Positions 56,826-64,000 of a DNA stretch of 64,000 bases are shown in pieces. The notes under the pieces were generated by a model, which searched no databases, was not told where the DNA came from, and saw only the letters and a program-made list of their open reading frames with translations. Made by a program: the position numbers and the translations under genes. Within the stretch, counting starts at the first letter, position 1. The number at the start of each line of letters is the position of its first letter. The stretch is from JACVRW01 sp963808545. GTDB taxonomy: Bacteria > Actinomycetota > Thermoleophilia > Solirubrobacterales > Thermoleophilaceae. Location: assembly GCA_963808545.1 (NCBI GenBank), contig CAWEGB010000007.1, forward strand, positions 372,001 through 436,000, given 5' to 3'.

Positions 56826-57641
56826 CTAGCCGGCGAGCAGCATGAGGTGGACGTGCTGGGGCAGGCGCCAGCGCCGGCGGCCCTCGTCACGGCAGGACCG
56901 CAGGTACGGCCCCAGGCGTTCGGCCCGCTCCATCTCGGCGAGGCTCACCGTGTCGTCGAACGCGCAGCGCTGGAGGTAGCCCTCCAGGGTCGCGGCGTCG
57001 TCGAAGCCCACCTCGGCGTGGTAGTCGAGACCGCGGACCTCGACTCGTGCGCCGGCGGCGTCGAGGGCCTCCTCGATCTGCTCGGCGGAGGTGTAGGGAG
57101 TGCCGGCGCCGTCGCGGAAGTCGTCCAGGAAGTCGCGGTAGAAGCGCAGGTAGTGGGCGTCGTGCGCGGCGTGGGCGATCACCCCGAGGCCTCCGGGGGC
57201 CAGCGCCCGCAGGAACGTGGCCACGCCCGCCTCGAGTTCCGCGGCCGGGAGCGCGTAGAGGCCGTGGACCGACCAGACGACGTCGAACGGGCCCGCCTGC
57301 GGGTCGAGCTCTTGAAGCGTGCAGCGGTACTCGGCGTCCCCGGCGAAGGGCGGACTGAGTGCGCGGCGCGCCTCGGCCAGTGAGAACGCGCTCGGGTCGA
57401 GGAGGGCGTAGTCGATGGCCGGGCTGTCGGGAAGGTCCGCGTACAGCTCGAGCGCCTCGGGGAACTTGCCGCTGCCGCAGGCCACGTCCAGCAGTGTCCG
57501 CCGTCCGGTCAGCAGCTCGGCCCAGTCGACCTCCTGCGCCAGCAGCCGGTAGTCCTGGCGGGCAACACGGTAGAACGCGTCCATCTCGGTCCTGCCCTGC
57601 TCGCTCCAGTGAGCGAGGCTCCGGTCGGCGGTGTCGGCCAC
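56826..57641 (-). CDS. SAM-dependent methyltransferase (class I)
   Basis: 271 aa from GTG 57641. SAM motif I is TLLDVACGSGKFPEALELYA near residue 50; the acidic motif II area is YALLDPSAFSLAEARRAL; FDVVWSVHGLYAL and LRALAPGGLGVIAHAAHD are motifs post-II and III. The C-terminal LPQHVHLMLLAG is distinctive but unassigned. Substrate unknown. TAGAGG lies 6 nt before the start. Confidence 0.82.
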   Translation of the reverse strand: MADTADRSLAHWSEQGRTEMDAFYRVARQDYRLLAQEVDWAELLTGRRTLLDVACGSGKFPEALELYADLPDSPAIDYALLDPSAFSLAEARRALSPPFAGDAEYRCTLQELDPQAGPFDVVWSVHGLYALPAAELEAGVATFLRALAPGGLGVIAHAAHDAHYLRFYRDFLDDFRDGAGTPYTSAEQIEEALDAAGARVEVRGLDYHAEVGFDDAATLEGYLQRCAFDDTVSLAEMERAERLGPYLRSCRDEGRRRWRLPQHVHLMLLAG

Positions 57642-57698
57642 CCGATCCCTCTACCCGTCGCGGGGTGCGCTCTACGCTCCCGCGGGTGAGCGGCCGGC

Positions 57699-58100
57699 CT
57701 AGTCGGCCTTGGCTCCGACCTCGAGCAGCGCCTGCTCGGGCTCCCGGTACGCCTCGTTGCGCCACAGCAGCCCGTTGCGCAGCGTCCAGACGTGGCCGAC
57801 CCGCTCCGACAGCGCGGCCCCGCTCTCGCGGCCGCGCACGTGCATGGTCATGACGACCGCCACGCGCCCGTCCTCCCCTGCGGTCACCTGGTTCAGCTCC
57901 ACTCGCCACTCCCCCCAGGCGGTCGAGATGTCGGCGAAGTACTGGCGGATGCCGTCGTGCCCGAAGTAGGCCTGCCCGTCGACCGACAGCAGCGAGGCGA
58001 ACTCGACCTGCGGGTCGCACACCGCGACCGCCGCGTCGGGGTCGTAGCGGGTCACGGCGTACGCGAAGAGGCGCGCCGCCCGCTCGGCATCGGCCCTCAG
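57699..58100 (-). CDS. NTF2-like (SnoaL) protein, probable CTG start
   Basis: 133 aa if it begins at CTG 58100. NTF2 cone fold: RYDPDAAVAVCDPQVEFASL, YFGHDGIRQYFADISTAWGE, VAVVMTMHVRGRESG and VGHVWTLRNGLLWRNEAYR. The first helix expected in this family (RADAERAARLFAYAVTRYD) lies upstream of the first GTG (58055) and has no standard start before it. CTG 58100 overlaps the stop of the acyl-CoA synthetase as CTGA. Enzymatic role unknown. Confidence 0.78.
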   Translation of the reverse strand: MRADAERAARLFAYAVTRYDPDAAVAVCDPQVEFASLLSVDGQAYFGHDGIRQYFADISTAWGEWRVELNQVTAGEDGRVAVVMTMHVRGRESGAALSERVGHVWTLRNGLLWRNEAYREPEQALLEVGAKAD

Positions 58101-59704
58101 GCCTGCGCCTCCGCCTGCTTGCGCTCGCGCTCCTGCTCGCGCAGCTCCACCCGGCGGATCTTGCCCGTGAGCGTCTTGGGCAGATCGTCCACGAACTCGA
58201 TCTCGCGCGGGTAGGCGTAGGCCGAGTGGCGCTCGCGCACATGGCTCTTGATCTCGTCGGCCAGCTCGCCGGAGGGGTCGTGGCCGCCCGCCAGCACGAT
58301 GAACGCCTTGACGATGTCGCCACGGCGCGGGTCTGGTGACGCCACGGCGGCGGCCTCCTTCACGGCCGGGTGCTCGACGCAGGCCGACTCCACCTCGAAG
58401 GGCCCGATGCGGTAGCCCGCCGAGATGATCACGTCGTCGGCGCGGCCGGCGTACCAGACGTAGCCGTCCTCATCGACGGTGGCCGCGTCCTTGGTGTGAA
58501 ACCACTCGCCGCCGAACTCCTCCTCGGTGTCCTCGGGCCGGTTCCAGTAACCCAGCGGGTAGTGGGGATTGGAGCGGGCCCGCAGGCAGATCTCGCCGCG
58601 TTCGCCGGCCGGCAGCGGCTGCTCGTCCTCGTCGAGTATCTGCACGTCCCAGCCGGGCACGGGCTTGCCCATCGAGCCCTCCCTCACCTCGACGGTCGGG
58701 AAGTTGCCGCACAGCGGGTAGCTCTCGGTCAGCCCGTAGTAGTCGAGCACGGTGATGCCGAACTGGTCGCGAAACCAGCGGATCACCTCGGGATTGAGCG
58801 GCTCGCCGGCCGAGCAGGTGATGCGCAGCTTGTCGAGCGGATACCGCTTTCCCGCATCCTCCACTCCGGTCATGGCTCGCAATGCGGTGGGCGTGGTGAA
58901 CAGGTTCTCCACTCCGTGCTTGGACAGGAAGCGCAGGTGCTCCTCGGGGTCGTAGCCGCCCTTGCGAGCCTGCACCAGCGCCACCGCGCCGTAGCGCCAG
59001 GGCCCCAGCAGCGGACAGATGCCGGCGGCCCAGGCCCACTCGCCCGAGCCGTGGAACAGCTCGCCGTCGCGCACGTCGTGGCAGTACTCGAACTCCTCGT
59101 GCGCCAGCAGGTACCGGTGCGCGTGCAGAATGCCCTTGGCCTTGCCGGTAGTGCCAGACGAGTAGTAGAGCTGAGCGGGGTCGTCGGCGGAGGTGTCGAC
59201 GGTGTCGAACTCCGGCGATGCCTCGGACATCTCGTCGAGCAGACCGTCGTCGAGCACGAGGACCGTCTCGGCCAGACCCTCCGCGATCCGGTCGCGGTTC
59301 GCCGCGTTGGTGACCACGACCTTGGCCTGCGAGTCGCGCAGCCGGTGCTCGATCCCATCGTCCCCGTAGAGGACCGAGAGCGAGAGCAGGATGGCGCCCG
59401 AGCGGTAGGTGCCGATGAACGCCGCGGCCGTCTCGGGCAGCGAGGGCAGCAGGGTGGCCACCCGGTCCTCGCGCTCGACACCGTGGGCGCGGAGCACGTT
59501 CGCGAAGCGCTTGGACAGGTCGGCGAGCTCGCCGAAGTTGACGCGGCGCTCCTCGCCCTGCCAGTCCTCCCACACCATCGCCGGACGGTCGCGGTCGTGC
59601 TTGTCGCACACGTCCTGAGCGATGTTGTAGCGCTCGGGCACGTCCCAGGCGTGCGCCTCGACCATGTCCTCGTAGTCACCCAGCTCGTACCTGCGAAAGC
59701 TCAT
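58097..59704 (-). CDS. Acyl-CoA synthetase (AMP-forming, acetyl/medium-chain type)
   Basis: 535 aa. Motifs: QLYYSSGTTGKAKGILHAHR near residue 178, LDYYGLTESYPLCGNFP near 318, GEWFHTKDAATVDEDGYVWY near 405, GRADDVIISAGYRIGPFEVE and the C-terminal lysine in KTLTGKIRRVELRE. Related to MACS/acetyl-CoA synthetases that use short- or medium-chain acids. Linked to the NTF2-like gene by the CTGA overlap. Confidence 0.92.
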   Translation of the reverse strand: MSFRRYELGDYEDMVEAHAWDVPERYNIAQDVCDKHDRDRPAMVWEDWQGEERRVNFGELADLSKRFANVLRAHGVEREDRVATLLPSLPETAAAFIGTYRSGAILLSLSVLYGDDGIEHRLRDSQAKVVVTNAANRDRIAEGLAETVLVLDDGLLDEMSEASPEFDTVDTSADDPAQLYYSSGTTGKAKGILHAHRYLLAHEEFEYCHDVRDGELFHGSGEWAWAAGICPLLGPWRYGAVALVQARKGGYDPEEHLRFLSKHGVENLFTTPTALRAMTGVEDAGKRYPLDKLRITCSAGEPLNPEVIRWFRDQFGITVLDYYGLTESYPLCGNFPTVEVREGSMGKPVPGWDVQILDEDEQPLPAGERGEICLRARSNPHYPLGYWNRPEDTEEEFGGEWFHTKDAATVDEDGYVWYAGRADDVIISAGYRIGPFEVESACVEHPAVKEAAAVASPDPRRGDIVKAFIVLAGGHDPSGELADEIKSHVRERHSAYAYPREIEFVDDLPKTLTGKIRRVELREQERERKQAEAQA

Positions 59705-59738
59705 CGAGCCTCCTCTCTCGCTCGTTCGAGACGCTACC

Positions 59739-60827
59739 TCAGACCGACCGCGCGACGGCCAGCGGTGCCGGGATCTCGGCGCCGTTTAGCAGGGCGTCGG
59801 CCACCAGCCGGCCGGTGGCCGCGCCGGTGGAGATGCCCCACGGTCCGTGGCCGGCGGCGCACCAGAGCCCGTCAACACCCGGATACGGCCCGATCAGCGG
59901 ACGCCCGTCGAAGGACTGGGGCCGGGCGCAGGCCCGCACCCCCAGCCGCCGGGCGCGCCCGTTCACACCGGGGAGGAACGCCGACGCGCCGTCGAGCAGC
60001 CTGCCCGCCCACGCCTCCGGGTCGGGCTCCTCACGCAGGAAGGTGGAGCCCACCGAGGTGACTGCCTGAGCGGTGACGGCACTGAACAGAGGGTCCGGAA
60101 CGATCGCCCCCACCGCCTCGACGCCGATCTCCTCCACCACGTGGCGCGGCGGTGATTCGAGCTCCACCTCTGCCACCACTCCCCACACCGGGCCGATCGG
60201 GCGCCAGGTCCTGGTGGGATCGACCACCTCGGGCGTCCACGGGCCGGCCGTGACGAGCACGACGTCGGCGTGATGGCGCACGCCGTTGGCCAGCACCCCA
60301 CGGACGGAGTCGCGGGTGACCCAGGGCCACGCGGTCGTGCCCTCGCGCAATCGCGCCCCGAGCCGGCGGGCGCGCTCGGCGAAGCCGAGCGTGATCGCCG
60401 CCGGGCGCAGCGGGTAGCCGGTCTCGAGCCGGCAGCCCCAGAGCCGCTCGGCCACGGCCGGCTCCAGTTCGCGCACCTGCGCGGGGTCGAGCAGCTCGGG
60501 CCGCAGCTCCGGGCAGTCGTGTCGGACGTCGGCCACCACGGGCTCCACGTCCTGGCGCCGCGACGCGAGCATCAGGATTCCCGCGGGCTCGTCCGGCAGA
60601 TCCAGCCCCTCCAGCGTCATCACGTGGTCCCGCGTCTCGTCGTGCAGAGCGGTGAGCACGGGGTCGAACGGGTGCTGGAGCACTCCGGAGTTGCGGCCCG
60701 AGGCCGCCCCGGCCAGCTCGGCCCGCTCGAACAGCTCCACCCTTGCGCCCGCCTCGGCGAGAAAGGCCGCCGCGGCGCAGCCGGCGATCCCGCCGCCGAT
60801 GACGGCGACATCGGGGCCGACGCTCAG
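59739..60827 (-). CDS. FAD-dependent oxidoreductase (DAO family), probable CTG start
   Basis: 362 aa if it begins at CTG 60827. The protein starts directly with the FAD-binding strand: VAVIGGGIAGCAAAAFLAEA (GxGxxG); then FERAELAGAASGRNSGVLQH, and the C-terminal RPLIGPYPGVDGLWCAAGHG and WGISTGAATGRLVADALL motifs. DAO enzymes oxidise amines such as glycine or D-amino acids. The first GTG in frame lies beyond the FAD motif, so the start must be upstream of it, and the only near-cognate is CTG, overlapping the stop of the preceding gene (CTGA, 60827-60824). Confidence 0.87.
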   Translation of the reverse strand: MSVGPDVAVIGGGIAGCAAAAFLAEAGARVELFERAELAGAASGRNSGVLQHPFDPVLTALHDETRDHVMTLEGLDLPDEPAGILMLASRRQDVEPVVADVRHDCPELRPELLDPAQVRELEPAVAERLWGCRLETGYPLRPAAITLGFAERARRLGARLREGTTAWPWVTRDSVRGVLANGVRHHADVVLVTAGPWTPEVVDPTRTWRPIGPVWGVVAEVELESPPRHVVEEIGVEAVGAIVPDPLFSAVTAQAVTSVGSTFLREEPDPEAWAGRLLDGASAFLPGVNGRARRLGVRACARPQSFDGRPLIGPYPGVDGLWCAAGHGPWGISTGAATGRLVADALLNGAEIPAPLAVARSV

Positions 60828-62359
60828 TCTTCGCCTCCGCTCGCGTAGTCCACGATCGACTTGTCGATCAGCCACTCCACCGGCGACTTGTCGTCGGTGT
60901 ACACCTCGCCGCCACGCAGGGGCGCCTCGAGGCGCCCGGCCGCGGCCAGGGCGGTGCTGCGCAGGCCCACCGGAAGGTCCGGGACGGCCTCGCGCAGGCG
61001 CTCCGCGGACAGCTCCGACTCGGAGGCCACGATCAGCGTGTTGGTCGACTCGATCGGATCGCGCAGCAGATTCGGGAACACGTCGCCGATCGTCGCCGTG
61101 AGCACCTTCTCGAGATCGTCCTGGCCCTCGGGGTGGCCGGCGTTGACGATCAGCACGCCGCCGGGCGTCAGGCGGTCGCGCACCGTCTCGAAGAACTCCC
61201 TGGTGGTCAGGTAGAAGGGGATGTAGGGCTGGCGGTAGGCGTCGACGGAGATCACGTCGTAGCGCGCGTCGGTCCGGCGCAGGTACGGGCGAGCGTCCTC
61301 GTGGTAGAGGTGCAGGCTCGGGTTGTTCATGTCGAAGTACTCGCGCCCGATGTCCGACAGCTCGCGGTCGATCTCCACGCCGTCCACCCGCGTGCCGGGG
61401 AAGAACTCCTCGTAGGCGCGCGCCGTGGTGCCGGCGGCGTTGCCGAGAATGGCCACGCGCCGGGGCGGGCCGTCGCGGCCGGCCAGGTGCAGGACCAGGT
61501 GGCCGTCCCAGACGTCGCCGGTGAGCACCGAGCTCGGGTAGCGCGGCCCGGCCCGGCCCGGCTCGCACTCCGCCTCGCAGACCGAGTGCTGTGCCTGGCC
61601 CTCGTTGAGCTCGAGCGTCCGCGTGCCGTCGTCGTACTCCACCACCCGCGCGTACTGGTACTCGGTCTCGGCCTCGTGGATGACCCGGCCGCTGCCCTCG
61701 GTGTCCGCCTTGAGCGTTCCCACCGGCAGCGCGATGAGGACCGCGATCAGCCCGGGCGCGAGCGCCCAGCGCCGCACGGGGCGGAGCCCGGCGACGGCGG
61801 TGGCGGCGATGGCCAGCGCGAAGATGAGAAAGGTCCTGCGCGTGCCCACCAGCGGGATGAGCAGCAGCGCGGACAGCAGCGTCCCCACCAGCGAGCCTGC
61901 CGTCGACAGGGCGTAGAGGCGTCCGGCCACCGTGCCCGCCTCCTCCACCGACGACACGCCGAGGCGGATGGCGTAGGGCGATACCGCGCCGAGCAGGAGC
62001 ACCGGCACGGCCACCAGCACGAGCACGCCGAGCAGCGAGCCGACGAAGGCTCCGGCTGAGATCTCGTCGAGCGCGTCGACCGCTATCTCCAGCATCGGGT
62101 CGGCCACGAACGGCACCAGCGCCAACAGCCCGGCCGCGATCAGGGCCAGCAGGCACAGGCCGCGCATGGTGGGATTGCGGTCGGCCATGCGCCCGCCCAG
62201 CCAGTAGCCCACCGACAGGGCGACCAGCACGATCCCGATCGTGTTGGCCCAGACGATCGTCGACGCGCCGAAGTAGGGGGCGAGCAGTCGCACGGCGGCG
62301 ATCTCCGCGCCGAGTGAACCCGTCCCCACCACGAACACGAGGAAGGGCAGAGGCGGCAT
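60824..62359 (-). CDS. Fused membrane transporter-like/spermidine synthase-like protein
   Basis: 511 aa. The N-terminal ~215 residues have six to seven membrane helices (GTGSLGAEIAAVRLLAPYFG at the start; YALSTAGSLVGTLLSALLL). The C-terminal ~270 residues form a spermidine synthase-like Rossmann domain: RVAILGNAAGTTARAYEEFF (motif I), VDGVEIDRELSDIGREYF, and ISVDAYRQPYIPFYLTTREF. Polyamine-binding aspartates of true synthases are not kept, so another aminopropyl-type or methyl-type acceptor is possible. Coupled to the FAD oxidoreductase by CTGA. Confidence 0.86.
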   Translation of the reverse strand: MPPLPFLVFVVGTGSLGAEIAAVRLLAPYFGASTIVWANTIGIVLVALSVGYWLGGRMADRNPTMRGLCLLALIAAGLLALVPFVADPMLEIAVDALDEISAGAFVGSLLGVLVLVAVPVLLLGAVSPYAIRLGVSSVEEAGTVAGRLYALSTAGSLVGTLLSALLLIPLVGTRRTFLIFALAIAATAVAGLRPVRRWALAPGLIAVLIALPVGTLKADTEGSGRVIHEAETEYQYARVVEYDDGTRTLELNEGQAQHSVCEAECEPGRAGPRYPSSVLTGDVWDGHLVLHLAGRDGPPRRVAILGNAAGTTARAYEEFFPGTRVDGVEIDRELSDIGREYFDMNNPSLHLYHEDARPYLRRTDARYDVISVDAYRQPYIPFYLTTREFFETVRDRLTPGGVLIVNAGHPEGQDDLEKVLTATIGDVFPNLLRDPIESTNTLIVASESELSAERLREAVPDLPVGLRSTALAAAGRLEAPLRGGEVYTDDKSPVEWLIDKSIVDYASGGED

Positions 62360-62392
62360 TGCGCCGCTCAGACTAGCTGGGAGCGATGGGCG

Positions 62393-64000
62393 TCAGGGCG
62401 CCCCGGTGAATCCCCGCGCATAGCAGGGCTTTCCGGCACAGACGTCCACGATTCGACCGCCCACCTTCAGGAACTCGGACTTCTGCACCCGGGCGCTCAC
62501 CTCGCTGCGCGGCGCGCTGTGCGGATCCTCGCCCTCGCGCGGCGGCGTGTTGGTCAGCGGCGGCGCCGCCGTGCCCTCCACCTCGGTGCCCACGGTCCTG
62601 ATCGGCCCGGTGTCCCACCACACCACTCCCGAGCCGGTCGACGGGAGGCTGAGCGTCTTCAGCCCCCACCACGGGTTGGAGAAGGGGGAGCGCCCGGGGT
62701 CGAGCGCGGGCTGGCGGATGCGCGCCCCGAAGGTGCGGGCCATGATCGACGTGGTGAAGTCGGCCACCTGGTGATCGCCGAAGGCCACGTGCATGAGCAC
62801 CGTGTGCCTGGGCGTGTCGGGCAGCGGCTTGGTGGTGATGTGGTGCGCGTAGCCGTTCGACTCGCCGCGGTCCCACAGCAACTGGATCTGCGACAGCCAG
62901 AGCTGGCGCTCGAGCTCGTTCGGATAGCCGCCGTAGAGGATCGGCGCGTAGGTGTCGAAGTCGACACTGCGCTGCAGGAGCGTCGAGTAGTTCATCCCCG
63001 GCACGCCCAGCACCGCGCGCTCATAGTCGGGCGCGAGCGCGGTGAGCGCTCCGCCCATGATGCCGCCCTGCGAGTTACCGTCGAAATACAGACGCTGCGT
63101 GTCGATCACGCTCTGGCCGTTCTTCTGGAAGGCCGGATGCGAGGACAGGCCCTGCGGGTGGATCAGCGCCCGGCCGAGGAACAGCTGCTGCAGGAAGCCC
63201 TGCTGGATGCGGTCGGCCACGGTGTTGAAGCGCGACAGGTCGCTGAGCACCGACACGATGTTCGGCAGGTCCTCGGCCGCGAATCCCGCCCAGGCGGTGG
63301 CGCAGAACACGAAGTTGTGCTCGTTGCCCATCGACTTGACGTTGCCCGCGTCGAACTCGGTCGGATTGCCGAGCAGGCCGTGCCCGTAGAGCGACGGACG
63401 CGCCTTCGGCGGCGCCGCCGGGTCGAGGGCCGAGCGCGGGATGTTGCAGAACCAGCGGTACGTGGTGGTGCCCTGCTGCTGCGGGCGCCCCCGCTTGTCG
63501 AGGACGAACTGGCCGCCGGGCGCGCACCCGTTGGTCAGGAAGCAGGGAGCGGTGATCGTGCCCTCGATCCGGCGGGCGACGCGGTCGTCCTGCGCCGCGG
63601 TCCGGTCCTGAACGAGGTCCACGCTGAAGGTGGGCGAGCTCCCCTCCACCTTCAGGTCGCCCAGGTCGCCGTCACCCAGGGCCGCGAACGCGCGGTCACG
63701 GACGTGCAGGGCGCGACCGGTGAGGCTCTCCTGGCTGGCGACGGTGAAGTCCCAGGCCAGATGGAGGTTGCCGCGCCGGACGCCCGACTTGCGCAGCCGC
63801 GCGAACAGCTCCTCGAAGTGCTCGCGCCGGCGCTCCACCAGGCGCCGGCGGGTGGGTAGCCGGTCGCGGTAGAGGCGGAAGTTCTTGCTCGCGGGGATGG
63901 TCTGGCCGCCCGCGTTCTTGAGGTTGCGCAGGGCGACGATGTAGCGCCGGCCCTCCTTGAAGTTGCGTCCGGGCCGGATGATCAGCACGCGGTCGCCGGG
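62393..64000 (-). CDS. Large alpha/beta-hydrolase-like protein (partial, 5' end outside window)
   Basis: 536 residues visible, still open at the window edge. An N-terminal Ig-like/virulence-lipase-like region (RRYIVALRNLKNAGG, DRLPTRRRLVERR) precedes a catalytic part. The nucleophile elbow is YFDGNSQGGIMGGALTAL (GNSQGG) and a candidate His/Asp pair lies in VAFGDHQVADF. Earlier segments NEHNFVFCATAWAGF and GHGLLGNPTEF (oxyanion loop) agree with a lipase/esterase-like fold. C-terminal CAGKPCYARGF may form a disulfide, so secretion is likely, but the signal peptide is not visible. Confidence 0.72.
   Translation of the reverse strand, partial: PGDRVLIIRPGRNFKEGRRYIVALRNLKNAGGQTIPASKNFRLYRDRLPTRRRLVERRREHFEELFARLRKSGVRRGNLHLAWDFTVASQESLTGRALHVRDRAFAALGDGDLGDLKVEGSSPTFSVDLVQDRTAAQDDRVARRIEGTITAPCFLTNGCAPGGQFVLDKRGRPQQQGTTTYRWFCNIPRSALDPAAPPKARPSLYGHGLLGNPTEFDAGNVKSMGNEHNFVFCATAWAGFAAEDLPNIVSVLSDLSRFNTVADRIQQGFLQQLFLGRALIHPQGLSSHPAFQKNGQSVIDTQRLYFDGNSQGGIMGGALTALAPDYERAVLGVPGMNYSTLLQRSVDFDTYAPILYGGYPNELERQLWLSQIQLLWDRGESNGYAHHITTKPLPDTPRHTVLMHVAFGDHQVADFTTSIMARTFGARIRQPALDPGRSPFSNPWWGLKTLSLPSTGSGVVWWDTGPIRTVGTEVEGTAAPPLTNTPPREGEDPHSAPRSEVSARVQKSEFLKVGGRIVDVCAGKPCYARGFTGAP

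Noticed and set aside
58370..60061. 563-codon + strand frame across the acyl-CoA synthetase and FAD oxidoreductase
   Set aside because: Crosses two real genes in antisense with shadow composition.

Overview
The window looks like chromosomal DNA of a free-living, aerobic, very high-G+C actinobacterium. The gene families (DUF2804, DUF4394, PGPGW, DUF1707, DUF3618/YqjE, a 67-aa CxxxPRCxxCP protein, repeated acyl-CoA enzymes) and many start codons that sit 6-8 nt behind a TANNNT box (leaderless mRNAs) suggest a Thermoleophilia/Solirubrobacterales-type lineage; that placement is inference. I see no rRNA, tRNA, CRISPR array, insertion sequence or prophage. Coding density is high and neighbouring genes commonly overlap by 1-30 bp.

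0-13 kb: a partial epimerase, then a + strand run of DegV, AI-2E exporter, UPF0104 membrane protein, DUF202, MBL hydrolase and a ZIP-like protein; an ECF sigma factor with a candidate anti-sigma factor, PhzF, and a second ECF factor with a SnoaL tail; a VOC protein; a second AI-2E exporter; a ClC chloride channel broken by two frameshifts; a LapA-like protein and a K+ channel.

13-22 kb: an eight-gene minus-strand operon (nitrilase, TetR, two tiny proteins, YqjE, DUF3618, GNAT, sulfotransferase) starts at a palindromic operator shared with a divergent, probably leaderless DUF2804 gene. It is followed by an AbiEi-like/DUF559 protein, two tandem CapA proteins and a class III-type alcohol dehydrogenase.

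22-36.6 kb: a catabolic block. Seven overlapping minus-strand genes (enoyl-CoA hydratase, arginase family, acyl-CoA carboxylase beta, YdeI-like, beta-keto acid cleavage enzyme, CaiB CoA-transferase, MerR) face a plus-strand set of two acyl-CoA dehydrogenases, an acetamidase and an internally deleted HerA-like ATPase. A 25-bp AT-rich element occurs in both sets, before the carboxylase and before the first dehydrogenase, suggesting co-regulation. A universal stress protein, an alkyltransferase-like protein and a dihydrolipoyl dehydrogenase-like flavoprotein lie between them.

36.6-52 kb: two SDRs, tyrosine catabolism (homogentisate dioxygenase and 4-hydroxyphenylpyruvate dioxygenase with a divergent Lrp/AsnC regulator), ferritin, a carotenoid oxygenase divergent from a PadR regulator, an MBL hydrolase, an acyl-CoA ligase, a predicted transglycosylase/peptidase fusion and an acyltransferase.

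52-64 kb: a biotin block (free biotinyl carrier, methylmalonyl-CoA decarboxylase-like crotonase, bioB, bioF, bioD), then a PGPGW membrane protein, methyltransferase, NTF2-like protein, acyl-CoA synthetase, FAD oxidoreductase, fused membrane/spermidine-synthase-like protein and a partial alpha/beta hydrolase.

The most unusual observation is that three genes (GNAT, NTF2-like, FAD oxidoreductase) have no ATG/GTG/TTG near their conserved N-terminus, yet each has an in-frame CTG overlapping the upstream stop as CTGA. This suggests CTG initiation by termination-reinitiation.
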